Source: Parachaetomium inaequale (Eukaryota; Ascomycota; Sordariomycetes; Sordariales; Chaetomiaceae). Taken from it: 64,000 nt of DNA. The DNA lies in the NCBI GenBank assembly GCA_033296685.1, contig MU854438.1, forward strand, positions 34,512 through 98,511. The letters run 5' to 3'. Positions 24,007 through 34,225 of this stretch are shown here, one piece after another (the first letter of the stretch is position 1; each line of letters begins with the position of its first letter). Both the position numbers and the translations under genes were made by a program. The notes beneath the pieces are model-generated. The model did no database searches. It was not told where the DNA came from and was given only the letters and a program-made list of their open reading frames with translations.

Positions 24007-24298
24007 TTTGATGTCTGTTCTGGTGGTTTGGTGAAGGGTTGGAGTCGGTGGTCGAGCCGCAAAAGGCGGGGAGAGTTTTCTGACGGAGCGCGCGCGGCCA
24101 GATGTCAGAGCTTAGGTTAACCGAGCCCTAATAAAATGGGGCGCTGTGAGTGGCTGCAGGGCCGCCCAGACCACTCCCGGCGGGGCCACCAAAAAATTCA
24201 CGACCACACGCACTCAAGGCTTCTGTGTCGACGTCCTCCACGCCAAACTTCCAATCCATCACCACCTTCAGCTTTTCAGCCAGCCGATCACCGCAAAC
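24007..24298. promoter_or_regulatory. Bidirectional ribosomal-protein promoter
   Basis: Only 292 bp separate the ATGs of eS25 (-) and uS7 (+). The spacer holds an AGCCCTAA element at 24124-24131, similar to the CCCTAA (telobox-like) motif of fungal ribosomal-protein promoters. A CT/CA-rich leader precedes 24299. Shared regulation is inferred. Confidence 0.55.
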
Positions 24299-25204
24299 AT
24301 GTCTGAAGGCGAAGTCGAAGTGGCCTCCTCCAGCTACGAGGTCCTCCCCAAGGAGGTCCTCGCCGAGGTTGGCAGCGTCAAGCTCTTCAGTACGTCAATT
24401 TTGCGCCCACTCCGCGCTCGACCGCAAACCGATGCATCGGCGGCAAAAAGCCATCTCCGGGACCCGACGCTGACTTGGTGTCAATTGCAGACCGCTGGAG
24501 CTACGAGGATGTTGAGATCCGGGACATCTCCCTGACGTAAGACAACACTCCCAATCCGCGACGACATGGGCCGCCTTCGATTTTGGAACCGACTGTCGGG
24601 CGGGCTGCTTGTGCTGGGGCCGGAGGCTAACGGGCTTCTCTCTGCAGCGACTACATCCAGATCCGGTCTCCCGTCTACCTCCCCCACTCGGCTGGTCGCT
24701 ACGCCGCCAAGCGGTTCCGCAAGGCCAACTGCCCCATCATCGAGCGCCTCACCAACTCGCTGATGATGCACGGCCGCAACAACGGCAAGAAGCTGATGGC
24801 CGTCCGCATTGTCGCGCACTCGTTTGAGATTGTGAGAATTGGGACTTGGGCGCTTGAAGGAGACATGCATTCTAACTGGGCTGCAGATCCACCTCATGAC
24901 CGACCAGAACCCCATCCAGATCGCCGTCGACGCCATCGTCAACTGCGGCCCCCGCGAAGACAGCACCCGTATCGGCTCTGCTGGTACCGTCCGGAGACAG
25001 GCCGTCGATGTCTCTCCCCTCCGCCGCGTCAACCAGGCCATCGCCCTCCTCACAACCGGTGCCCGCGAGGCGTCGTTCCGCAACGTCAAGTCGATCGCCG
25101 AGTGCCTCGCTGAGGAGCTGATCAACGCTGCCAAGGGCAGCAGCAACTCGTACGCCATCAAGAAGAAGGACGAGTTGGAGCGCGTGGCCAAGAGCAACCG
25201 GTAA
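24299..25204 (+). CDS. rps5: 40S ribosomal protein uS7 (Rps5)
   Basis: Four exons (24299-24389, 24491-24536, 24648-24831, 24887-25204) give 212 residues, the eukaryotic uS7 length. Hallmarks are DYIQIRSPVYLPHSAGRYA, FRKANCPIIERLTNSLMMHG, NGKKLMAVRIVAHSFEI, then GPREDSTRIGSAGTVRRQAV, and the C-terminal YAIKKKDELERVAKSNR. It nucleates the 40S head and contacts the E-site tRNA. Phases agree at all junctions. It is divergent from eS25. Confidence 0.96.
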
Positions 25205-25555
25205 AGGGTTGCTTGGGTGGAGGCATATTGGACCGGGACGGGACGGATTTTACGGCTTGTTTTGCAGGGCTGCTTTGGCGCGTTACGGTCTGGTGGATGC
25301 ATGGCATTCTTGTCAAACAGGCACAAATAGGGCTCTCGCAAAATGGGGGTAATGGTGATCTTCTGACAAGACCGGCGTCTACGGTGCGATAACGTGCTAT
25401 GCTCGTAACGTGGAGTTTTTGTTTTTTTATCTGCCTGTACAACGAAAGTGACCAGAACGTGGTATCGCGGTCTAACTCTATGAACACCCTGGAAGCCATC
25501 AAGTCTACAGTCAATGTCTTGCGAGAAAACCCCAAAGAAAAGAAGAGCCTCTCCG
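25205..25555. other. Intergenic, convergent 3' regions
   Basis: Between the end of uS7 (+) and the end of the GNAT gene (-). Nothing else seen. Confidence 0.5.
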
Positions 25556-26398
25556 TCAAACCCCCTTCGCCTCCGGCTCAACCTCGACCCTCAGAAACAT
25601 GCCAAAGTGCGGAATCCCCTCCTCCATCCACGTCCCCATCTCCGGGTCGATCTGGAACCCGCACTTTTCCCACACTTTCACGGCGTCCTCCTGCGCGTGG
25701 CAGCAGAGCAGCCCGTTCCACCGCGGCAGCGTCCCGCCGTGCTCCATGCCGAGCTGCTCGAAGCCGCGCTCGGCGGGGCTCGGGTCGAAGTAGGACGGGT
25801 GCGTGCGCATCCAGTCGACTGCCGTGCGGACCAGCTGCCCCGCGATGCCCCGGCCGCGGAATTCTTTGGTCACGGCTAGCCGGCCCAGTTTGACGTAGGG
25901 CTCGATGCCGTCGTGGAAGGTGGTTGGGCGGTCGGGGGTGAATGTTGGTTGGGTGGTGCCGTTGGCGGTGGCGGTGGTGGTGTCTTCTGGGGCAGGGGAG
26001 GAGGATGAAGAGACGAGCTCGCCGTCGACGTAGACCCCGCCCCGGAGCGGGTGCGGCGGGTGCGGGAAGGGCACGAGGCGCACGGTGCCGATCGGCACGG
26101 ATTGGGTCTCGCTCTGGCGTGGGCGGAGGACCGCGCCCGTGGCGGCGTCGGTGACTGCGGGAGACACGGTCTGGTTGACCGACGCGTAGATGACCCAGTG
26201 GGCGCAGCGCGGGTCGTCGGCGTCGAACTCGTTGGCCTGCGGGATGTTTTGTTCTTGCACGAAGACCTGCGAGCGCACCGTCATGGCGTCGAGGAAGGTG
26301 CGCGGGAGGGAGGCGGCGTGGGGTTGTTCGGAGGGTGGGAGGGCGCGCTCCCAGGGGAGCGGCGTCGGCTCGAGGAGGGAGATGAAGGGCGTGCCCAT
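25556..26398 (-). CDS. GNAT-family N-acetyltransferase
   Basis: Single exon, 280 residues. The acetyl-CoA binding motif A is at about residues 170-195: KLGRLAVTKEFRGRGIAGQL, with the RGRGIAG loop. The upstream part has DAMTVRSQVFVQEQNIPQ, a feature of the ElaA/Gcn5-like subgroup, and DADDPRCAHWVIYA. An insertion rich in Ser, Thr and Pro at about 125-155 separates the first strands from motif A. The substrate cannot be told; the YjgF/ElaA-like start suggests a small molecule or protein N-acyl acceptor. Likely cytosolic. It shares a divergent upstream region with the dehydrogenase. Confidence 0.85.
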   Translation of the reverse strand: MGTPFISLLEPTPLPWERALPPSEQPHAASLPRTFLDAMTVRSQVFVQEQNIPQANEFDADDPRCAHWVIYASVNQTVSPAVTDAATGAVLRPRQSETQSVPIGTVRLVPFPHPPHPLRGGVYVDGELVSSSSSPAPEDTTTATANGTTQPTFTPDRPTTFHDGIEPYVKLGRLAVTKEFRGRGIAGQLVRTAVDWMRTHPSYFDPSPAERGFEQLGMEHGGTLPRWNGLLCCHAQEDAVKVWEKCGFQIDPEMGTWMEEGIPHFGMFLRVEVEPEAKGV

Positions 26399-26942
26399 GT
26401 CTGCGGTGTTTTTTTGTTTTTGTTTTTGTATTCTTGGGTAAGGTATTCGGTCTTCGATATCAGGCGAGCGGGAGTCGGGGCTCTGAACAGGGCGACCTGT
26501 ACTTGAATGTGTGGTGTTTGTGGAAATTCTCGGTTGAGGCCGGCGTTACTGTGATTAATGTCGGGCGGCGTCTCCACTGCAGTGAGCAAGCAGGATTCCG
26601 TCTGGCTAAATAAAGTATAAGTCTCACAAAACGGGTCAATACAGAAAACCGCAACAAACCTACCACAAGCATGTTGCCGTCGACTCCGTGTCTTCCGGCC
26701 GGCCCGGACAAGTAATACGCCGATGGGGGGGTCCGCCCCGCGCCGTGGCGAGGGTGGACTTGCACGGATCCGCGCTGAACTGCGGGGTATCGGCAGGGTC
26801 CGGCGGGGTCAGGTACCCGGACTTGAACGGAGGCTTCATTGTGTTCATCCCATTGGTCTTGGGAGGGACACGACACTCTCAATACCATTGGACATTTGGC
26901 ACACCATCTTCATCCAAGGCCTAGACGATATTGCATTTCAAA
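26399..26942. promoter_or_regulatory. Divergent promoter region (GNAT / short-chain dehydrogenase)
   Basis: Both genes start outward from this 544-bp spacer. A T-rich stretch lies at 26407-26430 next to the GNAT ATG. No specific site assigned. Confidence 0.45.
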
Positions 26943-27793
26943 ATGCCCAGCCTCGATAACGACATTGCAGGCAAGCTTGCCCTGATCACAGGGGCCTCGG
27001 GAGGGTAAATCAAGCGGAACTGTTCTCCACCAAAGGATCTCCGTTAACATGAACGCTGCACAGCATCGGCGCCGCCTGCGCGCGAGCCCTCTTCCTCCAA
27101 AACGTCAACCTCGCCCTGACCTACTCCAGCAGCGAGGACAAGATCCTGGCCCTCGAAGAGGAGCTCTCAGCCCTGCGCAGCAACCAGTCCCCCGACGCCC
27201 CCAACCCCGCCATCTCCACGCACAAGGTCGACGTCGGCTCAGAAGCCGACATCCAGCGCCTCTTCGCCAGCATCCGCGACCTGCACGGCCAACCCGGCCC
27301 AGACATCCTAGTCTCCAACGCCGGCTACGGCAAGCGCATCCCGGACATCGCCGACATCTCGGTCGCCGAGTTCGACCACACCCTCACCGTCAACCTGCGC
27401 GCCGCCTTCATCCTGTCCAAACTGAGCATCCCGCACATGGCCGCCCGCGGGTGGGGGCGCATCGTGTTCGTGTCGTCGCTGGCGGCGCACGGGGGCGGCA
27501 TCAACGGGTGCCATTACGCGGCGAGCAAGGCGGGCTTGCACGGGCTGATGAAGAGCCTCGCGACCAAGCACGCGAAGGACGGGATTACGGTGAATGATGT
27601 GGCGCCGGCTATGATTGGGGAGACGGGCATGATTCCTGATGAGAAGTTTCTCGAGGGGACGCCCGGGGATGTGAGGAATATTCCGGTGGGGAGGCTGGGC
27701 ACGCCGGGGGAGGTGGCGAATGTGGTGTTGGTGTTTTGCCAGACGGGATATTTGACGGGGCAGAGTGTGTTGTTGAGTGGGGGGCTTAAGTGA
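26943..27793 (+). CDS. Short-chain dehydrogenase/reductase (FabG-like)
   Basis: Two exons (26943-27004, 27064-27793) give 263 residues, the classical SDR length. The Rossmann motif reads TGASGG-IG across the intron (TGxxxGxG). NAG occurs in LVSNAGYGKR, and the catalytic set is in IVFVSSLAAHGGGINGCHY then AASK, with Ser at about 159, Tyr about 171 and Lys about 175. The C-terminal GYLTGQSVLLSGG is typical of FabG-like NAD(P)H enzymes. The substrate is unknown; 3-oxoacyl-ACP reductase is the likely database label. There is no secretion signal. Confidence 0.88.
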
Positions 27794-29345
27794 GTTGGGG
27801 GCTTGTAGTGCAGACCTAGTTTATTAGCCGGAAGAGAGCTTTCAATATTTATCGTGGCTTCAAGATTGGAAGAGTAAAGGGAAGAGAAAAGAGAAAGAAA
27901 ATCCAGGAAAAGGAGAGAATAAGAGAAGGTAAATTATATTTAGGAAAGAGAGAAATAAGTAGAAGATAAAGTATGTAAAGGAGAGAAGGAGAGAAAGGAG
28001 GGCAAATTTTCTTATATAGAGATTAGATACTCTCTCTTTTCCTTCTTCTTTTTGTTCTGTCTAACTATGACGAACAAACAAGGGGAAATATCCAAGGCCT
28101 CCGAATCATCTCAACCGGCGATGTCCGTCAACGACTGGGAAAGTTGCCTTGCGGAACAGTCAGAGGTCGTTAGAGGTGGGCCTTGTTCTTTCCGCTTTGG
28201 GTTCGTGATTCGTTCAAGCAGCCAATGGGACGGTGGACCTTGTACAAGGGTCCGAGGACAGCAACGTGAAGGTCAAGAAGCAGTCCTTCAGCTCCTCTTC
28301 ATCATGCAATCACAGATTCCAGTGATGCTCTCGGTCGAATTTGAGGCTGGTTCAAGTTAGATGCGACTGCAGCTGCTGACACAGAAACACTGCAGTGTGT
28401 TCCGGCACCTATAAATACCTGCTTCTCCCACACCCGCTCCGTTTCCTTCCTTCCTCTCTTCCGAACACTGCTTCCGCCATTTCATCACCGGCCAACCTCG
28501 ATATCATCGGGTACCTACTGTGCCCAATCTACCAAACAAGCATTCCACATCTCGACATATTTGTCCAACCCAATCTCATAGGCATCAATTTGAAATGGCC
28601 ATTGATTAATCACGACTCACTACCAGTACAGCAAAGAACCCCCGTCTCATCGCCATCACCTCCTCCGAGCGGCGCCCCATCATTGTTTCGACCAGATTCA
28701 CAGCACCGTCAACAGAACACGACAATCATCCCGACACCATGCAAGTGCGTGGTGTCGGCTCGGACGCACCCGCCACCCCGATAGACGACAGACGACAGAC
28801 GACCGCCGACCGACCGACACCCGACGCCCGCCGTGTTGTCAAGTGGCAGTGCCATGGCAGCCGAGGTCCAAAAAACGACGCCGCTCTGGCCGATGATGTT
28901 GACGTGGCCGTGGCATAGTACCCGCCCGGGTGATGCTCGCGCCGTTCGTCCGAACTGAGGCCTCGAGGGTATCTGGCAGTCTGCAACACGGGGGTTATCA
29001 ACGTCGGGGCAACACTCCCACCAGTCGCTCGCTCCCTCGCGTTTCTTCGTTGCCGAAGCACAACAAGTTGGAAATATTGTACACACCACCATGGGGAGCC
29101 GTCGCCTCTTGCACCCCCCCGTGCTGTCGCAGCCCGCCTACCGCCGTGGTTATTGGTTCCTGGGGCAGCACAGGGGTGTCGACAGAACGAGACCCGAGGC
29201 TGACAACGAAGCTCCCCTCATACCCGTCGCCACCCGCCGAGGCTTCGAAGATCCTGGCGGGGCACGTCTGGGACGGTGTGAGCCCCTCCGTTGTTCGGCG
29301 GCCGATGATGAAGGGCCGGCCACTTCGTCGTGGGGATGGCGGTCG
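27794..29345. other. Gene-poor region with polypurine tract
   Basis: A purine-rich tract (A/G runs such as GGAAAAGGAGAGAA) spans about 27870-28010, followed by a pyrimidine-rich patch at 28029-28060. A TATA-like CTATAAATA lies at about 28410, followed by a CT-rich stretch like a start site. A 59-codon ORF (28739-28918, good ATG context) is the only candidate downstream; it has no recognisable domain and I do not call it. Confidence 0.45.
27870..28060. repeat. Polypurine / polypyrimidine low-complexity tract (left)
   Basis: About 140 bases almost entirely A and G on the plus strand, then a TC-rich patch. A similar pair lies at 31900-32130, at the other end of the gene-poor interval. Confidence 0.7.
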
Positions 29346-30248
29346 CTAAGGCTGCGTGTGGGAATCTGCAAAACTGCGAGGCGTCAGCCGAAGCTGACGC
29401 ACTGTTTGTCGATTTACAAGGCCCCTCATTCCCGTCGCTATGATAATCATCGTCGAAAGTTCGACATAAGATATATACGCCCTGCCGAGATTGAATCATT
29501 GGAGTTACTCGCCTTGGGGGTTGTCGACGGCCAATGATGACATTGCCTTCTCATCCACCACCCAACCCTGCTGGGCTACCTGGTGTCGAGGCCGCTGAGG
29601 CTGCGTGTGGGAATGTGCGAACGCTGAGAGACATCAGCCAAAGTCCTCCTCATGCCCGTCGCCATGGGGAGGCGTCTTTGCCGAAGCTCGGACATAAGAC
29701 ATACACACTGCTCATGGTTGAATCATTGGGAGTCCTCACCTGGGGGTTGTCCACGGCCAATGATGACTCCGGCTCCTGGTCCGCCACTCGGACCCGTTGG
29801 GTTGCGTGGTGTCGGGGGCTTCTGAGGCCGCGTGCGGGAATCTGGAGTGCTGCGAGGCGTCAGCCGAAGCCGACGCCCACGTTGTGATTGTGATTTTCCC
29901 CTCATACCAGTCGCTAGTATGAGTCGTCATTGCCGAAGCTCAGAATAAGATATATAGGTACACACAGCTCATGGTTGAATCATTGGGGGTCCTCACCTGG
30001 GGGCTGTCCATGGCCAATGATGAGTCTGGCTCCTGGTCCGTCACTCAGCCCCGTTGGGCTGTCTGGTGGTGTCGGGGGCTTCTGAGGCCGCGTGGGTAGG
30101 TATCTGGGGGATGAACGAGAGGGTGTCAGTCAACAACTCTCGGTACGTCGCTTCTACGAACATCTCTTCATTGCTGAAGAGAAGCCCTGTCCGCAAAGCT
30201 CAAGTCGTTGAGGGTTCTCACCTGGGGGTTGTCCACGTCCAATGATGA
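29340..30248. repeat. Imperfect tandem repeat array, period about 225-257 bp
   Basis: The block ending CCAATGATGA recurs with ends at 29540, 29766, 30023 and 30248, spacings 226, 257 and 225. Each block includes GGTTGAATCATTGG-like sequence and CTCACCTGGGGGTTGTCC-like sequence on the plus strand. A second part, GCGTCAGCCGAAGC with GGGAATCTG, recurs around 29360, 29835 and, more diverged, 29605. Copies differ by substitutions and small indels. Confidence 0.8.
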
Positions 30249-30823
30249 AAGTTCGTTTGTCGAATACCACGCGAACCGGGGATGGGGGGTTTGATAATGA
30301 GAGAATTCCTGAGGCCGTGGGGTACGAAATCGTGGGCGGGCTGCGACGAAGACGAAGCGCGAGTGCGTCTCGAAGTTGGAAGGACGGGGGACGGGTGATG
30401 GCTGGGTGGTCGGTCGCTACTCGTATCTGCGTCTCTGAGGCGCCATGTCAGTCAAGAGTCGCGGAACAGAGCGAGACAGGTCTCGATTCTGGGCAGGTCT
30501 CGACTGCGAGCGGGAGACGTACCAAAAGGATTGTTGTCCTGTTGTTGACCTTGAGACTCGGCCGGTGGGAGGATGAGGAACCGAGGACGGTCGGGGGACA
30601 AGCGGTTAGGGTGACCACGGCGCATCATGGGGGAGTGTCGTTGAGAGTCGGGGCGTCTGGTGGTGGCAGGATGTGCAGGACACCGGGAGAACGGGCGCTT
30701 GTTCGAGAGTGACGACGAGGGGGTTGCTCGAGAGCCAGGAGGTGGACGAGGGGAATATGGCGTGGACAAGAGGCATTTGACGGCGTGAGGCATGTGTCCG
30801 TGAGACATGAGTGCGTGAGCCAT
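29346..30823 (-). CDS. Doubtful multi-exon gene built from duplicated exon modules
   Basis: A consistent but unproven minus-strand model: exons 30823-30523, 30434-30222, 29841-29740 and 29365-29346, all phase-1 introns, total 211 residues. The first intron is convincing (GTACGT donor, TTGACTGAC branch, GCCTCAG acceptor). The third exon is a symmetric 102-nt unit coding a segment that ends GVIIGRGQPP, echoing FIIGRGQPP at the end of exon 2. The fourth exon quickly meets a stop (CCT-TAG where sister units read CCT-CAG). The protein is Pro/Ser/Arg-rich with no known domain. Other frames are also open in places, so the coding claim is weak; a decayed gene or a non-coding repeat are real alternatives. 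Confidence 0.25.
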
Positions 30824-32168
30824 GAATGGGACAGAAGAGTTTGGGAGTTGGAAGAGTTCGAGGACGGGGGCCGAAGCATGCGGTTTAAGTACCCATCAAA
30901 GTCCACCGGGGTTGCTGCCAGAGTCAGAAGCAGCGGTGTCTCGTGAGGCATGAGCGAGACGGACAGCAGCAGAAAGAAGGTATGTGACAGCTGGTATGGG
31001 CTCGGGGATGGGAAAGTGGGTGGCTCGATGATGTTGATGTCGTGAACACAGGGAAGTACGGGCTCGTCAGGGTGTGTGGTATGAGGGAAGTACGATGGTA
31101 TTTGAGCACTGAAGAGACGCTTTCCCTAACTCCAACTCTTTTACACGACTCGGACCAGAATGCAGGTGTAATTGGATTCAAGACAATCTCATATTTTTCC
31201 AGGGAGAGAGGAACATAGAACCCGTCGCCCTCCCTTGACACAGAGTGGTGTCTTATGCCTGTAAAAAGAAAGTGTAAGGCACCTTCTCCTCCCGGAGCAA
31301 CTTGAAGAACATCTGCTCCTGGTTGATGGAGTGCCCGGATTTACCGTCTCGGGCTTGCTTGCCTCTGGACTGTGTGTACCTGCCTCCTGCCTCCTTGAAA
31401 ACCGCCGAGGTAAAGCGAGATTCGACACGCCAACACTGCGTTGGATTTAGAACCCAGTATCGGAACGGGCTTTCCATACACCTTAGCTCGGCTGGGCAAC
31501 AGCCAGGCCTGAGGTGCTGATAATGGCCGCACTTACTGAAACGTACGACATTCAGGGGCGGGCTCGATGAGCTGGGACACTTTGGGGCAGGGGAAGGGGG
31601 TTCGTTCCTTGGACGGTCATGTGAGTCCGTAATCCTGCTGTACTGTGATCCGACTGGGCGTGTTAGTTAGTACTGGACACATGATGAATTGAAGGGGTTT
31701 GGGGCGCTTTGGTTAGGGTTTGGAGTCGGTTTAGGGATTCGGGGCTCTGGAAACGGGTTTACCTAGACATTGTCGAAGATAAGGCACCAAGCGTGAAGAG
31801 GAAGCAAATAAACAATCAGTACAATGCCCTAATAGGAAGCTATATAAAGGTTTCAGTTTTCTTCTCTTTCTTATTTATTATTGCTTACCTCTAAGCCTTG
31901 TTATAGAAAGAGAAAAAAGGGAAGAGAAAAAAGGAGAGGAGAAAGGGGAAGACTTGAGAATAGGGGAAAAGGTATAAAAGAGGAAAGTAAGAATAGAGAA
32001 GAAGGGAGAAGGAAGGAGTATATTTTCTTCCCCCTTTCCTCTTTCCTCCTCCTCTCCTTTTCCTCTTCTTCCTCTTCTCCTTTCCTATCTTCTCCCTCTC
32101 CTCTTATTTTTCTCTTTCCCTTTCAACACTTTACTATCAACAAGTCAAAGGGCATATCGATAGTAGAA
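30824..32168. other. Gene-poor region with polypurine tract
   Basis: No recognisable gene. The left part holds short GTGAG-CATGA-like repeats at 30785-30825. The right end is low-complexity sequence described separately. Confidence 0.45.
31900..32130. repeat. Polypurine then polypyrimidine tract (right)
   Basis: About 31900-32020 is nearly all A and G; about 32025-32125 is nearly all C and T. The two halves are roughly complementary in style (GAGAAGGA then TTCCTCTT), so a hairpin or triplex-prone structure is possible. Confidence 0.7.
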
Positions 32169-33569
32169 TTACCCCCATGTCCATGGGTGGTTTAAATTGA
32201 CTGAGCCTCCCCGCCGATTCAATAACCTAAAGTCATTCGAGTTATCCACCAGGCTGCTCCTCGAGGGATACGGTCCTGGGCTGGTAGAGACTTGCCACCT
32301 CTTGGTACCCGGGTCCTCTCCGACCTTTCGCTCATTGGTGACGCGCAACTCGGCAAGCTCCTTCTCGTAGACAGTCATCTGGTCGCCGATCTCGGCCGTG
32401 TGCTCGTCGATCAGCCGCTTCACCGTCGCCGAGTGCCGCTCCTCCTGGCTCTGCATGAGGCCTTGGTATTTCTTGTCCTGTCTGTCGATGATTTGCTGTA
32501 ACCTCTGGATTTCTGCTTCGTGTTCTTCTTGGGATTGGGTGGCGGCGTGGGTGGAGTGTTGTGTTTGCTCCTCCAGCTTTGCTGTCAGATCCTGGACTGT
32601 CTTCTCCAGGGCGAGGCGCTGGCTCGCCTCTTCTTCGTGTTGTCTAGTCGAGGTTTGTTCGGCTTCAAGGTGCTCCTTCGCAAGGCCTACGGAAATCGAG
32701 GCAAACTCGAGGATCTGCTCGAAGGGGTCGCCGTCTGGTTCCCAGTCGTCCCATCCAGAGCTCTCCAGCAATCTGTGGATGTTTTCACTTACGTCCCGTC
32801 TCTCGGCGTCGAGGCGTGCTACCTCTTCCCCCAGCGCGTCCCTCTCACGTGTCAGGCGTTCGAGGCGGGCATCCTTGGTTGAGTCGACGAGGTCGGAATC
32901 GTCATCGAGGTTCGGGAATGCCGGAGTCAGAGCCCTAGCCCGAGGTCCACCCTCAAGGGATGAAGGGGGGGAGACCATCGAGTCGGGGGGATCAGCAGCA
33001 GCAGCCTGGTCCGAGTGAAGCCCATCAGGGGCCTGAGGAGGTAGGGCCAGACCCCCTCGATCGGCTAGATACCGGAGCCACGATATCTCGCCCGAGTGAG
33101 GCTCCAGATCGGCAGGTGTTTGCCGGAGAACATCTGCGAGTCTCGAGGGCGGCAGCATCGCCAGCCGGGCAAGATCCAGTTGGGCGAGGACGTTGGCGGG
33201 CAGTTTCCAGAGTGTCGCTAGGGGCAGGTTTCTGAAATGCGTACGTGGTAGGTTGGCAAAAAGACTTGGAGACAGCTTTGCCCGCGCCTCAGCAGGGAGC
33301 TGAAGAAGCATCGAGTTGAAATGCGTAGATGGTACCTTGGCGATGACACCGGGAGCGAGCCTGAACAAGACCTTGGGGGGGAGGAGAATAAGCTTCGGGG
33401 CGGGCAATTCGTGGAGAACCTCGATGGGCAGGGCCATAAGACTGTCGAGCGGCAGTTTTAGAATGTCATCTGCCAATTTGCCGCCATCCTTCTTCATCAT
33501 CGCCTTGGCTTTTGTGACCGGGTCGGAGGGGCGTTTCGTGGCATGTCTTCCTAGTGAGGGGAACTTCAT
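32169..33569 (-). CDS. Octapeptide Leu-Pro repeat protein with coiled coil
   Basis: Single exon of 466 residues from the chosen ATG at 33569 (MKFPSLGRH). The frame stays open upstream to 33809, but that part looks non-coding, so the shorter start is preferred. Residues about 36-151 consist of eight-residue units with the pattern LxxLPxxx: for example ILKLPLDS, LMALPIEV, LHELPAPK, LILLPPKV, FANLPRTH, LWKLPANV and LAMLPPSR. Then comes an acidic, Ser/Pro-rich stretch, and a coiled coil from about 260 to 430 (LERLTRERDALGEEVARLDA, EEHEAEIQRLQQIIDRQDKK). No known family is recognised. A regular octad with Pro suggests a solenoid or interaction surface; this is inference. Confidence 0.7.
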   Translation of the reverse strand: MKFPSLGRHATKRPSDPVTKAKAMMKKDGGKLADDILKLPLDSLMALPIEVLHELPAPKLILLPPKVLFRLAPGVIAKVPSTHFNSMLLQLPAEARAKLSPSLFANLPRTHFRNLPLATLWKLPANVLAQLDLARLAMLPPSRLADVLRQTPADLEPHSGEISWLRYLADRGGLALPPQAPDGLHSDQAAAADPPDSMVSPPSSLEGGPRARALTPAFPNLDDDSDLVDSTKDARLERLTRERDALGEEVARLDAERRDVSENIHRLLESSGWDDWEPDGDPFEQILEFASISVGLAKEHLEAEQTSTRQHEEEASQRLALEKTVQDLTAKLEEQTQHSTHAATQSQEEHEAEIQRLQQIIDRQDKKYQGLMQSQEERHSATVKRLIDEHTAEIGDQMTVYEKELAELRVTNERKVGEDPGTKRWQVSTSPGPYPSRSSLVDNSNDFRLLNRRGGSVNLNHPWTWG

Positions 33570-34225
33570 CACGGCTACAACCTCGGTGGCCAAGGATCGC
33601 TGGTTCGTGAGGCGATATTGCCGATTTGACTCGACTGCTGCCGGTCGCTCGCCGGGTTGCGAGTCTGTGCCGTGTGCCGTTTTCAGGACAGGACCTGGCC
33701 GTGTGAAGGCGGCAAGCCGGAGCTGAAGGTCTCGCTCGCACAGCCTCGTGGTCGCGACGTTCCCCCGCAGCTGAAAAGTGCACATGGGTCTTCCGCACAG
33801 CCGCCACATGGCGCAGCGTGCGAGTGGACGCCACCCAGGTATTCAACCTCATTGTGTGTGCATTGTGCCAAGCTCGAAGACTCAGGGAGGTCAGTGCGAG
33901 GCAATAAAACGTGTTGTTGTCTTGATTGAGAGATGACACTGTAGCGGCAGTCATGCCACAGAGACCGGACGGTGAAGCCATGCGACACCTAGGCATCATT
34001 AGCCCTGATGACATTGGGAGAATGGCTATTCCCCCTCGGAGATGTCTCCTGGCCTCGTTGGGTCTAGCACAGACCCTCGTACCCCAACCGGACCATCTAG
34101 TCGTGGGATAAGGTTGTTATCCTGGTTATCGTCTTCTCCGCCATGGCTCTCATTTTTGGTTGACTTAGCGCTGTCGAGGCACCCATTTCTCCTCAGGGTT
34201 GGTGGCCTTGACTCCACCTCAAGTC
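33570..34225. other. Intergenic: repeat-protein upstream region and gpi3 3' region
   Basis: Both neighbours are on the minus strand. Incidental ORFs only. If the longer start at 33809 were used for the repeat protein, part of this would be coding. Confidence 0.45.

Noticed and set aside
28739..28918. 59-codon ORF after a TATA-like site
   Set aside because: Good ATG context but no domain, no homology feel and no splice support; could be chance.
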